Origin: Pontederia crassipes
Lineage: Eukaryota > Streptophyta > Magnoliopsida > Commelinales > Pontederiaceae
Reading direction: 5' to 3'
Assembly (NCBI GenBank): GCA_030549335.1
Contig: CM060188.1
Coordinates: 17,859,501 to 17,923,500, forward strand
Length of the DNA stretch: 64,000 bases
Made by a program: the position numbers and the translations under genes. The notes beneath the pieces are model-generated. The model saw only the letters and a program-made list of their open reading frames with translations. It was not told the DNA's origin and searched no databases. Shown here in pieces: positions 33,228 through 46,357 of the stretch (positions are counted from its first letter, which is position 1; each line of letters starts with the position of its first letter).

Positions 33228-34727
33228 CACTATGAGAAAGGAAAATAAAAAATCCATCAGAAACCAAATTTCCCGACGAGTTTTGCGACGGAACCGATCC
33301 ATCGAAAAAGTCGGCATTGCAAATGATTTTCGATGGACGCGAAAAAACCGTTAGAACTTTCGATGATTAGGGCTGTCTCCAATGGTTTGTAAACCATCGG
33401 AAGTTACGACGGTTAAGGCCGTGAGAAGTTCCAACGGCTACGATTGTCGGAACTTTTCAAGGTCATAATCGTTGGAAGTTCCGAGACAATAAGCGTTGGA
33501 ACTTTCGACGGTTACAACCATCTAAGCTTTCGATGGTTATCTTCTTTTCCGACGGCCCGTCCGTTGGAAATGATTTTTAAAATGTAAAAAAAATTAGACC
33601 TCCTCGCGGCGGATCCAACTGCCCACGTCCTGATTCGTCGCCCGGTGAGCGGAAGAAGGCCGCCATGCAACAGATTCGGCTGCCGCCGCCCACGATCTGA
33701 TCCGCCACCTAGCGGTCGTGGATGGTCTCCCAAGGCCTGAAATGGCCGCTTGAGGGCGGTGACAGATGAGGCCGCAACCGACCACATCGCGGGAGCGGGA
33801 GAGGAAGAGGAGCTGCTAGATCGTGGTCAAATCGCGAGTGAGGGAGTGGGAAAGGGAACCGACTGAGGGAGAGAGCGCCTTCGGAGGGAAAGAGCGTTGC
33901 CAGATAGAGCGCCATTGGAGGGAGAGAGCGCTGTCTGAGGGAGAGAGCGTGGGAGGAAGAGGGACTTCGTTCGGTGGGAGTGAGAGAGGGGGAAGAGATG
34001 GAGAGAGGGGAGAAAGATATATGGTGATGTGAGGGAAAAAGTGGCGGGGAGGACACGCGTGAATGAAATTAGAATAACCGACGGTCCGAATCGTCCAAAC
34101 CATTGAACATAAAAGTTATATTATAAATAAATTTATTATTATTTAATTATCGATGGTCCAAACCATCAGAACCACCAATGGCTTGAACTCTGTCGGTAGT
34201 TCCGACTGTCGGAGCCTAATAAAAACTATACATAGGCATTAAATTATATTATATACAATTTTATTATTAATTTAATTATCGACGGTCCAAACGATCGGAA
34301 CTATCGATGGACTCAAAATTTGTCGATAGTTCTGACAGTCCCGACCTTTAGAAATATTAATAATAAAAAAACTAAACATGGGCGTTATATTATATTATAT
34401 ATGAATTTATTATTAATTTAAGGTTTATTTTCATAAATCTCTCCTAAACTAAACATAGGTGTTATATTATGTTATATATAATTTTTTTTATTAACTTAAT
34501 TACTGATGGCCTGAACCATCGAAACTAGCGATGGCCCGAAATCCTTCGATAGTTCCGACGGTCTGGGCCGTATGAAATATTAATAATAAAAAATTAAACA
34601 TGTGTGTTATATTATATATAAATTTAATATTAATTTAATTACCAGTGATTCGAACCGTCAAAACTATCAACAGCTCGAAATCCATCGGTAATTACCGAGG
34701 GATTAGGCCGTCGATGAACTACAAAAC
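33228..34727. mobile_element. CACTA-like element E2, second copy of unit 2
   Basis: Begins CACTATGAGAAAGG and corresponds to 9837-11335 over its whole length, with the same M1 left-end remnant. The right end is unresolved. Confidence 0.55.
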
Positions 34728-35029
34728 ATTGAAGAGTATTTCCAATTTTTACAAAGTTTAAAATCTAAAAATTAGATGTTGTTTTACATGTCCTCTTTAT
34801 ATCTATTAGTTTTTTAAAATTTTTAAATAGTGCGTATCATATTTAATTTTTATTGTAATTATTATTTTATAGATTCATTGAAATATCGCAAATGAACTCG
34901 TGATTTCTCACATCTTTGCATGCCCTTGAACTATTGTTAAATCTGTTTTATTCCTAAATGATTTTATTATTCTGATTTTTTTATGAGGTGTGGTGCCTCG
35001 TGTTCCTAAATAAAGTGTCATAATTTTAA

Positions 35030-35815
35030 GGATATAACCGAGAGCACCCTCTATGCTTACAACCGCATGATTGAGATGCGACAATCGACGATATGTGTCC
35101 GATTCAAATTTTTTCTCGCACTGAATGGGGGATGGTTCAACTCTTTTCGTCGGTCAAGCGCAAGTCGAACCCTTCATGCCCCTAACAAGTTCTACTCACC
35201 ATTTTTTCTGCTCGCGTTGAACGCCCTAACAACCTCGGTGCTCGCCGTCATCTGCTCGAGATCTCGTGGTCACAAGATGTCATCATCGGTTCTGGTTTTG
35301 CTCGCAAGACGTTGTCGCTGCTATTGTTCGCAAGTCGCTCGCAAAGCCATCGCTCACGAAGACGTCGATTCAATATCGTCGTCGCCGTACTTGCGAAGAA
35401 GTCGGTGTTGCTCGCTATGATGCTGTCATCCCCACTTCTGCTCACGAAGATGAGTATTTGTTCTCGTCGCCGATTATGCTCACAAGATGTTCGTAGTCAT
35501 CGGTGCTCGTGAACTGTTCTTCATCCTTGGTGCTCACGAGTTGTTTGTCATCGCCTCGCAAGCTTTTCGTGGTTGTCGGTGCATGCAAAGACATCGAGAT
35601 CAATTGGAAAAAGTGACGTCGACTTCTCGCAAAGACGCACCCGTCGACTGAAGAGAGCGCAAACCGGCGATGGAGAGCGTTGAACTGGCGAACAAAAATG
35701 ATAAAAAAATAGCCTCGTTGAACCGCGTGTGCGCACCCACCTTTGCATCTCAATCCAACCAATGAAAAACTTGGCAGCTGGTTCTCACAACTTAAGTTGG
35801 GAGCATCCCATTAAA
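35030..35815. mobile_element. GC-rich element R upstream of B2
   Basis: TCATAATTTTAA repeats at 35018-35029 and 35816-35827. It differs from the B1 copy by a small change near 35450-35465 (GATGAGTATTTGTTC for GACGATTATTTGCTGC), shared with unit 3. Confidence 0.45.
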
Positions 35816-35827
35816 TCATAATTTTAA

Positions 35828-37178
35828 TAGTTGACAACATATTTTCTTTTAAAAAATAAATAGGAACGCAAATGTCATGTCTTGAAAAATATAAAGTGAA
35901 AATACATTTAAAGTTTAAAGGACAGTAGAATTTTAAAAATCATCAGTTAAATGCGAAAATTCATGAAAATTCAAGAGGTCTAAAAGAAAATACTTCTTTT
36001 TAATATTTGACGCCTCTAATTTTACTTTTCAAAATAAAATGTAAGAATATATATTTCCATTTTTTTGTTTTTAATTACTTACTATTTTTTCTTCTTCAAA
36101 ACAAAAATGATAAATATTTGTAAACAACATAAGTTCATTATTATGTTGTAACAAAAAGTTTCCAATATAAGTATCAATGCATATTTTATATTCATGTATA
36201 TTTATGTTACTTTACTGTAATAAATTGTTTTGGTCATTATATACTATTTTTTTCTAAATTTATAATAAAACCCATATTCATTAATATCTAAATATTATAC
36301 ATTACTCAATTACGATCTATTTGTCAAACTTTCTATTATGAAAAGGGAGCGAGAGCGAGAGTGAGATTACGCACACAAAAAAACATAAGAAATGTGAAAA
36401 ATCTAAATCATAATTCACATAGGTGACGTTTGGCTGAAGAATAATATATTCTTGAAAATATTATATTCTATGTAATATTTTTTATTTTGTTTGGATGTTA
36501 AATTAATATTCTAAAATGATGAAAACTATTTATTCCACCTTGTGTTTGGATGCAAATGAATAAAGTCATTTGATATTATGCTATTTGACCATTTTACCCT
36601 TCTCTTAACAAATTGTTCTTGTATTTTAATTATTATCTTTTTTGGTTATTAATTTTATTATATTATAATTAGTAACCACATTTATGGACTACATTATTTT
36701 ATCTTTCTAATATAACGTATGTAGTAAAAGTATTAATAAATTTAATTTCTTTACTCTAGAAAAGAAAAAAGAATCCTAATCAAATTTTTAATATGAAGTA
36801 TAAATAACTTTTTTCTTCAATTCACAAGATCATCTAATTGTTAATCTTTAATTTGACGGTTGTTTGGTCTATTATCAATATAATTTTATGATACTTTTGA
36901 CGTGTTATGATGTAGTTGACCATAATCAAACCATGAAGAAGGCCAAATGTCTCAAAACGTAAAGGACCATGCAGCCCTCATGAAAATGATCAAAATATAT
37001 ATATTCACTCGAATATGATACGATGAGTTTAAACATTCATTAATTGATGTGCATGATGATGTGAGACTTTACTCTTACTTTCATGAGTAATATACTTTTT
37101 TTTTTAGTAGTATCCTTTTATTCGGCTACTAAACAACGTTGTTGATTGTAGTGTTCCAATGCGTCTTACTCCCATTAG
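35828..37178. other. AT-rich block upstream of B2 with empty sites
   Basis: Equivalent of 12438-13788. The empty E1 target ATT is at 36532-36534 and the empty M2 target TAATAAATT at 36734-36742. No gene is seen. Confidence 0.7.
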
Positions 37179-37250
37179 GAACGATATTCCGTGGCTGAAG
37201 GAATGATATTCCGTAGCTGAAGGAACGATATTCCGTGGCTGAAGAAACGA
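37179..37250. repeat. 22-bp minisatellite upstream of B2, three copies
   Basis: Units start at 37179, 37201 and 37223, then a partial one. B1 has six copies at the same place. The array lies only about 170 bp before the B2 ATG because the intervening promoter region was deleted. Confidence 0.88.
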
Positions 37251-37419
37251 TTGTGCACTTTACGTTGCATGAATGGACATGCAATGCGACGTCACAAAAT
37301 ATCGAGCAGCGTCAAATTATCATGATAGTACATGACGGCAGTCCTGCATGTGACACGAGTGCTATGAGTTATACAACAGTTGTGTATAATTAATTTTAAA
37401 ATAAATTTTCATATTGATC

Positions 37420-38124
37420 ATGGCGACGTCGACGGCTTCACGCATGGACTCCTCTCCACTGCTGCCAACACCCCGGCCGTCGCATTGGAGAAATATCCGG
37501 TACCGCAACGCGGCCATATCCATCTGTGGCGGCGTCGTCTCCGACGCCGGCGAACAGGAGGTCCAACTGCAGGTGGCGATCAACGTGGTTACGCTCAGCC
37601 TGACCCCGCCGCCGTCTTCGATCCGCAGGCAGGACAGACAAGTCACCTATGCTGACTTCCCTCTGTCTCAGCTGCTCGGTTTCCGGGAGTCGCTCCCCGA
37701 TTCCCTCCTCAATCATCCTGTCCTGGACGACGGCTACGCCGACTTCTTGGTCAACATCGTCGGTCACTTCGCGCGCACTCACCAGCTCTCGTACAGTGGG
37801 ACTCCCCGCACGCTCTGGATGCAGCTCAGCATCGACGCCGTCGTAGTCGAGACGGAGACGGAGACGGGGACGGTTCCTCCTCCGCTACCTGCGGCGAGAC
37901 CGCAACTCGAGAAGATAATCTACGAGGAGGGAGGAGAGTCGGGGGAGTTGAGCGAGACGGCGTGCCCGATATGCCTGCAGGACTTTCAAACCGGCGAAGA
38001 ACTGGGGAAGACGATGTGCGGGCATCCCTTTCACCCTCACTGCCTCGGCAGATGGTTGGAGCGGAATCCTGTCTGCCCTCTTTGCCGGTCTCGGGTTCTC
38101 CAGACGGATGCAGCTGACCATTAG
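37420..38124 (+). CDS. RING-H2 E3 ubiquitin ligase, copy B2 (promoter lost)
   Basis: 234 aa, subtype B, with ligands C182, C185, C200, H202, H205, C208, C219 and C222. Compared with B1 it lacks seven residues (VSEDDVS or an equivalent frame of that segment), a 21-bp in-frame deletion between two CGTCTCCG direct repeats. The upstream sequence is foreign: homology to the B1 promoter stops with the T before TGATCATGG, and before it stands AATAAATTTTCATAT from far upstream. The normal core promoter and leader are therefore gone. The frame is intact, so it may be silent, newly controlled, or too young to have decayed. Confidence 0.85.
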   Translation: MATSTASRMDSSPLLPTPRPSHWRNIRYRNAAISICGGVVSDAGEQEVQLQVAINVVTLSLTPPPSSIRRQDRQVTYADFPLSQLLGFRESLPDSLLNHPVLDDGYADFLVNIVGHFARTHQLSYSGTPRTLWMQLSIDAVVVETETETGTVPPPLPAARPQLEKIIYEEGGESGELSETACPICLQDFQTGEELGKTMCGHPFHPHCLGRWLERNPVCPLCRSRVLQTDAADH

Positions 38125-38560
38125 CTTTTACGCACGGCACAGCCCCTCGCCACAACGAAAGCATATGGAGGCCGTGTCCATATGGAGGCCGTGTCCCAGT
38201 TCCAGTTTCATTGATGTCTTGCTGAGAGTTTTGTATTTTGCTTTTGTTCTTTTAAGAACCAGGGCATTGTTTTGTTTTTAATTTGCTGGCCAAAGAGTCA
38301 TCCGATAACTCCATGATTACAATGTAATTATCTCGTAAGGGGATATGTCATGTATAATACACAATTTTTTCCGTCCTTGCACACGGCCATTCAATTAAGA
38401 GATGATTATATATACACAGTTGATGTTATATGATCTGTGTGCATGTGTTTAGTTAATTAAGTGTGTTTCTATCCTTCCATAATAATAATATATATGTATA
38501 TATATATATATATATAATTTCGAACATGTACTCGATGCATATTTCTATGTCTTCTCTACT
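38125..38560. other. 3' UTR and downstream flank of B2
   Basis: Copy of 16342-16781 with single-base changes and a shorter TA tract. No gene is seen. Confidence 0.6.
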
Positions 38561-40230
38561 AGTTCGGTTTGGTGAATTAATCAAAATTTTAAATAAAAAT
38601 CAAAATTAACCGAAAAATAAAATAATATTTCTTATTATATATTTTAAAATAAAATTCATATATTATACATATTTTTTCAAACATTTTTGCACTCTTTCAT
38701 CAACACATCTATATATTCCTTGATACATTATATTCTTCTCTTTTTAATGTTTGTTACATGGTCTATGTTTAAAAATAATTTTATATCCATTCATTTGTTA
38801 AATGTTATAATTGATTTATATTCAAATTTGATATCAAACTTTTAATTGGACCCATACTATATTTTATTTTAATATTTTAAACCTAAAAATAATAAAATTA
38901 TTTATTTCATAAAATATTATTTTTTCTTTGGATAATTCGATGAATTAATCGAACCAAAACAAAAAAATTTGGTGAATTAACTGAACCAAACCAGAAATTT
39001 TGGACCGAATAACGGATAAAAATTTTTAGTTCAATTCGGATAATTAATCGATCCAATTAGACGGTTAATTATCAATGTTGTAAGATTCGACCCGGCCTTC
39101 GACCTGGATAGATCAACGGGTCCGGTCGGACCGGATCGGACCGAATGGTCGGACCGGATTATAATAAATCAATATAAATAATAATTATATATAATCAACA
39201 TGTATATTATTATTATTCACTAATAATATTTTTTTTTATAATCACAACGCAACACAATTAATAATTTAAATCTAACACAATTAATAATAGCCGATCATGA
39301 TTGTGTCTGGCTGGCCTGGGCACCCCTTGGGCGGTCATGGGGGTGCCATGGCCGTGCTCGGCTCGCCTGAGCGTGGCCTTGCCGGCCAAAGGGCGACTTA
39401 GCTTGCTGGGGCGTGCCTTGGCCAGGCATGGCCGCGCCTTGCCGGTTAGGTCATCGGATCGCAAGCAGCGTTCATCGGATTGAAGGTAGCATTCGTCAGA
39501 TATCGTCAGTCGCCAAAGCCCATAAGGGCGACTTAGCTTGCTGGGCGTGCCTTGGCCGGGCATGGCCGCGCTTTGCCGGCCAGGTCATCAGATTGAAGGC
39601 AGCATTCGCCGGAGAATCTGCGGTCGTCGAATCTGCAGTCGTCGGATCTGCTTCTAGATCCGTGACTTCATGGTCGTCGGATCTTGGTGGTCTTCGGCGG
39701 ATCTCGGCGGTCTTTGTCCGATCTCGTCGGGATCTCATCCGATCTTGGCGGTCTTCGACGGATCTCTACGAATCTCGACGGATCTCGATGGATCTCGGCG
39801 GATCTCGACGAATCTCGATAGATCTCGGCGGCCTTCGGCGGATCTCGGCGGTCCTCGATGGATCTCGTCGGATCTCGGCGTTCTTCGGTGGATCTCGGCT
39901 ATCTTTGGTGGATCTCGCCGGATCTCGATGGTGTCGCCATGATGTAGTCGAGAATCGGGAGTGGAGTGGCCGCACCGTGCTGGAGTCAGGAATGAAGCAA
40001 GAACTGGCCAGCATATAATCTTAAAAAAAAAACCTGCCGGGTCACAAGAACTCGGCGGGTCAAGTGGCCAAACCCGGGTTTTGACTGGGTTTGATCAGTC
40101 CAACACAGGTCAATGCACAGTCCAGGTTTGTACTGACCCATGACCCATTTTATTGGCCAGACACCGGTCCGACCGGTTGGGCCGGGTTTGATACCCCTGT
40201 TAATTATCTGAATCGACTGATGCTCACCCC
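38561..40230. mobile_element. Older hAT-like MITE, unit 2 copy, split
   Basis: Equivalent of 16782-18451, interrupted by the hAT element at 39073-40199. Confidence 0.45.
39073..40199. mobile_element. Non-autonomous hAT element, 1127 bp, unit 2 copy
   Basis: TSD TTAATTAT at 39065-39072 and 40200-40207. It carries the same 10-bp minisatellite (about 39670-39932) and 135-bp duplication as the unit 1 copy. The identical insertion site shows it moved by segmental duplication. Confidence 0.85.
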
Positions 40231-42200
40231 AAGACGGAACAAGGTTCCTTGATATAGAACTTCATACCTTGTCGGCACCGAGTCGCTATAGTGAACGACG
40301 AGAGTCTCCTCGCGTTTGCTTGTGGTACAACTCAATTCTCTTGCTTCGATGGAGTTTCTCTTTGTTTTGACAAAATAGCTTCCTCCTTGCGACTTGAACT
40401 TCTCTCCCCCACCATTGCTTTTGCCCAAGGGCTTTGGTACTTGTCTTGGCACGATTGATTTGGCTTCAATGACTAGTGAGCGAAAGTTGGGTGATTCCGT
40501 CGTTTCAACTTCGTCCTAATCCAAAGCTTCAATCCCTCTGCTTGAAGAGCACCAAGTTTGATCTTCATCCATCTAGGAACACTGTAGGCGGAGTTCGGTG
40601 ATATCTTTCACGTCCTCCTTTAACATGCCATTTTGGCTAATGCTGAAAAATGTGACATTGACCTCAAGTCTCGACTTGTCAGGGTTTGTATAATTGATGA
40701 ACTAATGTCTGCCTCCGTCCCATGCCTTCATGGGATCTATGTTTGTCACATTCCACATTGTCGCGATGGTATCGCCATCATCAGTTCGCCACATCTTGCA
40801 GGGTTCTTGAATATGTCTTCTTTCGATCTTGTAACCTCCTTTAAAGCTTCGGCAACACCTTTGGGTATGGATGAGGCGATATCATTGTGCCCGTTCATGA
40901 AGATGATGCACATTTAATACTCGTCCCTCCACAATCTGGATGAAGTAATGTCTTTGTGCTGGTCGACAAAGATCATACACCTTTGACATACTTGTCATCG
41001 GAATGCTTTGACAAAGATCATCTCCTTCGGTTGGCAGCGGGACGCTTGACAGCAGCATGCCAAGGTGCATCAAATGCTCGATGCTTAGACCATTTGCCAA
41101 ATTAATCATTCGAGTTCAAACATCGATTTATGTTGGCACGTAGCAGGTTCATCCCAACTTTGGATGGGTGACATTATGCCGCTCGCAGGACGACACTTGA
41201 CGAGGCAAACAAGGCAAACAGCTCGTCCCTAAGTGTTTGCAAGTAATCAACTCTTTGCCCCATTTGTGAGAGTCATCATGACGTGACAGGTGAGGCTTGC
41301 GAACGATAAGATGCTTGTGAATGATGCTCCGTAGACGAAGGAATGATATTCCGTAGCTGAAGGAATGATATTCCGTAGCCGAAATGGACCATGAACCCTG
41401 ATGCTTAACATTGAGCCAACTTCTCCCATGGAGTGGTTGTGCGCTTCACGTTGCATGACTGAACATGCGATGCGACGTCACAAATACTGATAAGTTCCAG
41501 ATTATCATGATAGTGCATGACTACAGTCCTGAATGTGACACGAGTACTCTAAGTTACACAACAGTTGTGTAGTGTGACTTCTTGGTATGGGTAGCGCAAG
41601 ACCATCATGCGAAGCATGTTGACACTTTTAACGCAGCACGACACTTCAAGATTCCCGACTATATACCTGGGGTGGTGATCTGCTCGAGTGAGCGACGCGT
41701 GACTATCCCGATTAGGCGGGTGATCAATTCGTCATCATAGTGCATGACGAACGTTTCTTGACACGACACGAGTGTACGATGAACTTGCTGCGGGTCACAA
41801 CTAGGCGTGCGGCGATGAAGCTTGCCAGGTATTTCTCATTGGCGTTCATGATCAGGGTCCATGGTACCAGTGCACCTGAGCGTAGTAGAGTTTTTGAGCG
41901 GAAGCACTTTTCTACGCCATCGCACTTTGCGACGACACAAGCGAGTAATCATCGCGTGGTGATCCGAGCTGAGACCTCATGCGGCGACTAGATTGATAGG
42001 CACTTAACCAAGTCTATTTTGAGTAACAGCGAAAGTTTTATGGTCGAAACGACTATGCCGAAAGTTGCTCTTATAGGCATTCGATTATGGACATAACTAG
42101 AGTGTTCGACTACTCGTGAGAGGTCCGTGACATTAGCGCATTGAGGACTAATTCAGACGCTTGAACGCTTAATGTTCGAAGGGGCAACTAATGTACGACT
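40231..42200. repeat. Unclassified repeat-derived block downstream of B2
   Basis: Near-identical to 18452-20421, with the three-unit 22-bp array at 41319-41383. No gene is recognised. Confidence 0.4.
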
Positions 42201-43300
42201 GGACACCAAGAAGGGTCTCCAATGTGGATTGCCACCTCACGCTTAAGGACAAACACTAGAATTAAAGAAAGCTTATTTATTTTAAATATGGTGAAACATA
42301 ACATACATTTGAGCCTCGAAAGACACTAGTGAATTTCTCCCAATGTATTGTAGGTAAGGAAGTCTTATTATAAAATGGAAAATGTAAAAGACGTTACCCA
42401 CATAACTTGGCCACTCATAAGGATGACCTTACCAGATAAATGCCTGAAGGATGAAAAATATGGTACTCCGCAATATTACACAGTGCGGGGCGGCTACATG
42501 TATTTCATGATTCGGCGCTGAGCGGCCAAAAGCTTTAAGTTGAACGGCACTGGTGTCATGAGACTTCGTGCGTTGTAACACGAGAAAACACCACGTGACA
42601 CGTGCTTCACACACTCATTTTACCTATATATATTGCATTAGTATTCTTGGATTTATTCTTATACAAATTGTGTTTCGATGTCAGAGCTAGTTAAAATTAG
42701 ACCCCTATTTTAAATAAATTTTGGCTAATGAAATCACTCTTTGAATGAGCCCTACCAAAATTTAAATTATGATAAATACTCACATTTCCTTAAAATACGA
42801 GAATTTGAGTTTTCATGGGAGGCAAAAATTGAATCTAATTTATTGTGTGTTCAACTTTTTTCTCTTAGACAAAAAAAATTAAACACATCATTTACATCGG
42901 AACTCTTTATATGCTTAACTTACATCCCAACATTAAGTCAAAATTTTTATGTTGCGTTATTTAATTCTTGAAAAATAGGTAGAAGTTATAAAAATAGTCA
43001 CTATAATTTATTCGTCTAATTAATTTTTTAATTCATCATCATTACAATTTTCATCCAAAATTAAATCAAAATATTTTTGTCTAATCGATTAGTTTTCAAG
43101 AACTTAAGTTCTTGCATCCAAACACAACACAAATGTATTGTTTTTTTTATGTGAGAGCTTATGTTCTAATTAGTTAAGAACAATGGATTAGATCTTAAAG
43201 TTCATATTTGGATGAAAAATGCAATAATAAAGAAATAAGAATATAATTTTTTTTATTTTATGAGGTATAAAATTATAATGAATAAAATATTATGTATCTT
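42201..43300. repeat. 1.1-kb direct repeat, first copy (unit 2)
   Basis: Equivalent of 20422-21521; the partner starts at 43786. Confidence 0.65.
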
Positions 43301-43303
43301 ATA

Positions 43304-43541
43304 ATAGGTACGATTATAAATCATGATCTTAAAAAATTATTAATTTGCATTTCATGAGCGAAAAAAGGATTCATAATAAAATTTATGCATTTTTATTGAA
43401 AAAAATCGGCTTGTGTCTAATTAATTTACACCATATTTGCATCGTATAATTAAAGTCTTCATTTATTTACATATTCATCTGGAATACACAAATTCAAGAT
43501 TGGACACGTCTATATACATATATTAGATATCAACCGAAAAC
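43304..43541 (+). pseudogene. Ghost 3' flank of a lost RING gene copy (unit 2)
   Basis: Equivalent of 21525-21762, without coding sequence. Followed by the CACTA-like fragment at 43541-43766. Confidence 0.65.
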
Positions 43542-43766
43542 ATTACAAGAAAATGACGTATTTTCGATGGATAATTTTCGACGGCAGAAAATCCTTCGTA
43601 ATTTGCGACGGATTACCTTCCGCCGATATTTCATATGGTTCAAATTGTAGGAAATATTTTCTACGACTTAAATCGTGAAAAATGTTTTCCATGACTTAAG
43701 CAATGGAAAGTTCCCACGAATCTAACAATGGGAAAAATTTCTCACAGCTCCGACAGTTCAAATTGT
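43541..43766. mobile_element. CACTA-like end fragment (unit 2)
   Basis: Equivalent of 21762-21987, starting CATTACAAGAAAATGACG. Confidence 0.45.
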
Positions 43767-43785
43767 GGGCAACTGATATACCACA

Positions 43786-44950
43786 GGACATCGAGAAGGG
43801 TCTCCGATGTGGGTTGCCACCTCATGCTCAGGGACATACACTAGAATTAAAGAAAATTTAATTATATTAAATATGATGAAATATAATATACATATGAACA
43901 TCGAAGACACTAGTGAATTTTTCCTAATGTACCATAGATAAGGAAGTCTTATTACAAAATGGAAAATGTAAAAAACGTTATCGTACTGGTTCATAACTTG
44001 GACACATAACTTGACCATTCGTAAGGATGACCTTACAATATAAATGCTATAAGGATGGATAACACGGTACTCCACAATATTACACAGTGCGGAGCGACTA
44101 CATGTATTTCATGATTCGACGCTGAGTGGCCAAGAAATTTAAGTTGAACGACACTGGTGCTGCAAGACTTCGCGCATTGTATCACGGAAAAATGCCCCGT
44201 GACTCGTGCTTTACACACTCATTTTACTTATATAGATTGCATTAGTATTCTTGGATATATAGTTATACAAATTGTGTTTCGATGTCAGGTTAAAAGTTAA
44301 AACTAGACCCCTATTTTTAATAATTTTGGCTAATAAAAGCACACTTTGAATGAGCACTATCAAAATTTAAATTATGATTAATACTCACATTTCCTTAAAA
44401 TACGAGAATTTGAGTTTTCAAGGGAGGCAAAAATTGAATCTAATTTATAGTGTGTTCGACTTTTTTCTCTTTGACAAAAAAAAATTAAACACATAATTTA
44501 CTTTGGAACTCTTTATATGCTTAACTTACATCCCAACATTAAGTCAAAATTTTTATGTCGCGTTATTTAATTCTTGAAAAATAGGTAGAAGTTATAAAAA
44601 TAGTCACTCGAACTTATTCATCTAAATAAATTTTTAATTCCTCATCTTTACAATTTTTATCCAAAATCAAATCAAAATATTTTTGTCTAATCGATTAATT
44701 TTAATTCTTACATCCAAACACAACACAAAGGTATTGTTTTTTTATGTGAGAGCTTATGTTCTCATTAGTTAAGAACTAATGGATTAGATTTTAAAGTTCA
44801 TATTTGGATGAAAAAATGCAATGATAAAGATTTAAAAATTTGATTTGATAGATAAGTTTTAGTGGATGTTCAAATAAAAAGTTAAAAATAAGAATATAAT
44901 TTTTTGTTTGATGAGGTATAAAATTATAATATATAAAATATTATGTATCT
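43786..44950. repeat. 1.1-kb direct repeat, second copy (unit 2)
   Basis: Equivalent of 22007-23172. Confidence 0.65.
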
Positions 44951-45298
44951 ATTTATTTAAAACAATAATTACTATAATATAGAAATATTATACGTAATTA
45001 TTAATTTGAAAATGATTGAATAATAAGTTATATCGTACTATATTAATATTAATTTAGATTAATTTTTTACATGTTATTAATATTATAATTTATGTAAAAA
45101 ATATAATTTATTATTTTATGAGTTATAAAATTGTAAGTAAATAATGATATTATCACTTTATTATTTAACATATATAAATATTGTATATTGTTTTCCTAAA
45201 AATAATTGAAATTTTTAATCAGTAATTTTTATTTGAATACAATAACATTTAAATTATTTTTATCATAGAATTTATTTATTTTATTGTGCTATAATACT

Positions 45299-45514
45299 AA
45301 GGATGTGTTTGGTTGCGGACAGGGCGAGAATCCGGTCTTTTATCCATCCGATTTCATCAAACGCTAATCTGGAATCAAGTTCCCCGACGAAAACTAATAA
45401 CTGGAACGAGGTCATCATGTGACCTGATTTCATGTAACCGGGGCACTGTAACACAACATTTTTCTTCATTTTTAATTCATTTTTTCTTTTCCTTTTCTCT
45501 CGCACCACATCCTT
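45299..45514. mobile_element. Possible small MITE upstream of A4
   Basis: Equivalent of 23521-23736, with the same AAGGATGTG and CACATCCTT ends. Confidence 0.3.
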
Positions 45515-46168
45515 TAAAAAATAAATAATTTAATAAATATAAAATATTCATAATAATGGATTAATATAATATTATTGAATACTTATTATTTCATTAAAAA
45601 AATTAATTTTCATTATGTATAAAATTTTTCATATTTAAATAATATATTTTTGTATAATTTTTTTCTTGAAAAATTTCAATTTTTATTTTTATTAATAATA
45701 AAATTATATTTTTTCAAAACTCACAAAAAATTAATCCATCACATAAAATTTTCCTTTCACATCAACACCCTAATTCATCATCTTCCACTCCAAGTAATAT
45801 GTCATTTCAACTATTTATCGAAAACTTGGGAGAAATTACGATTTCGTTTCCAAACGTCATTAAGTAAATTATGTATATGTGAATTAAAAAACACTTGTTT
45901 ATTACATCTGATCAATTTATTTTATAAGTTTTATAATAATATATTAATAAATAAATAACTATATATATGAACTATAATGGTAAATATTAACTAATAATAT
46001 TTTACTATACTAAGATACTAATTATATATACTATATCTATATAATATAAAACATATAATACATTATTAAATATAATTAGTAGGTAAAAGAAGTAACTTGT
46101 TATCAATGAACATATTTAGAGTATAATATTCGGGGACATAATAAGAGATTTATTATAAAATTAGATTG
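45515..46168. other. AT-rich upstream region of A4
   Basis: Equivalent of 23737-24390 including the 60-bp duplication (AACATATTTAGAG at 46109 and 46169). No gene is seen. Confidence 0.6.
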
Positions 46169-46357
46169 AACATATTTAGAGTATAATATTCGGGGACATA
46201 ATAAATCTAATCATAACATATTTATGTAATATTAATCTAATTATGATTCCTAATTCGATTAGGATTTTATTTTTCTTATTAGTTCGTATATCTTTATATT
46301 AAGTCTCGCCTAAACTAATCCTCTCCGCTCTCCGCTCTCCGCGTTTAGCAATTGATC
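46169..46357 (+). promoter_or_regulatory. Shared proximal promoter and leader of A4
   Basis: Same as the A2 block; near-palindrome at 46248-46264, three CTCTCCG units. Confidence 0.5.
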
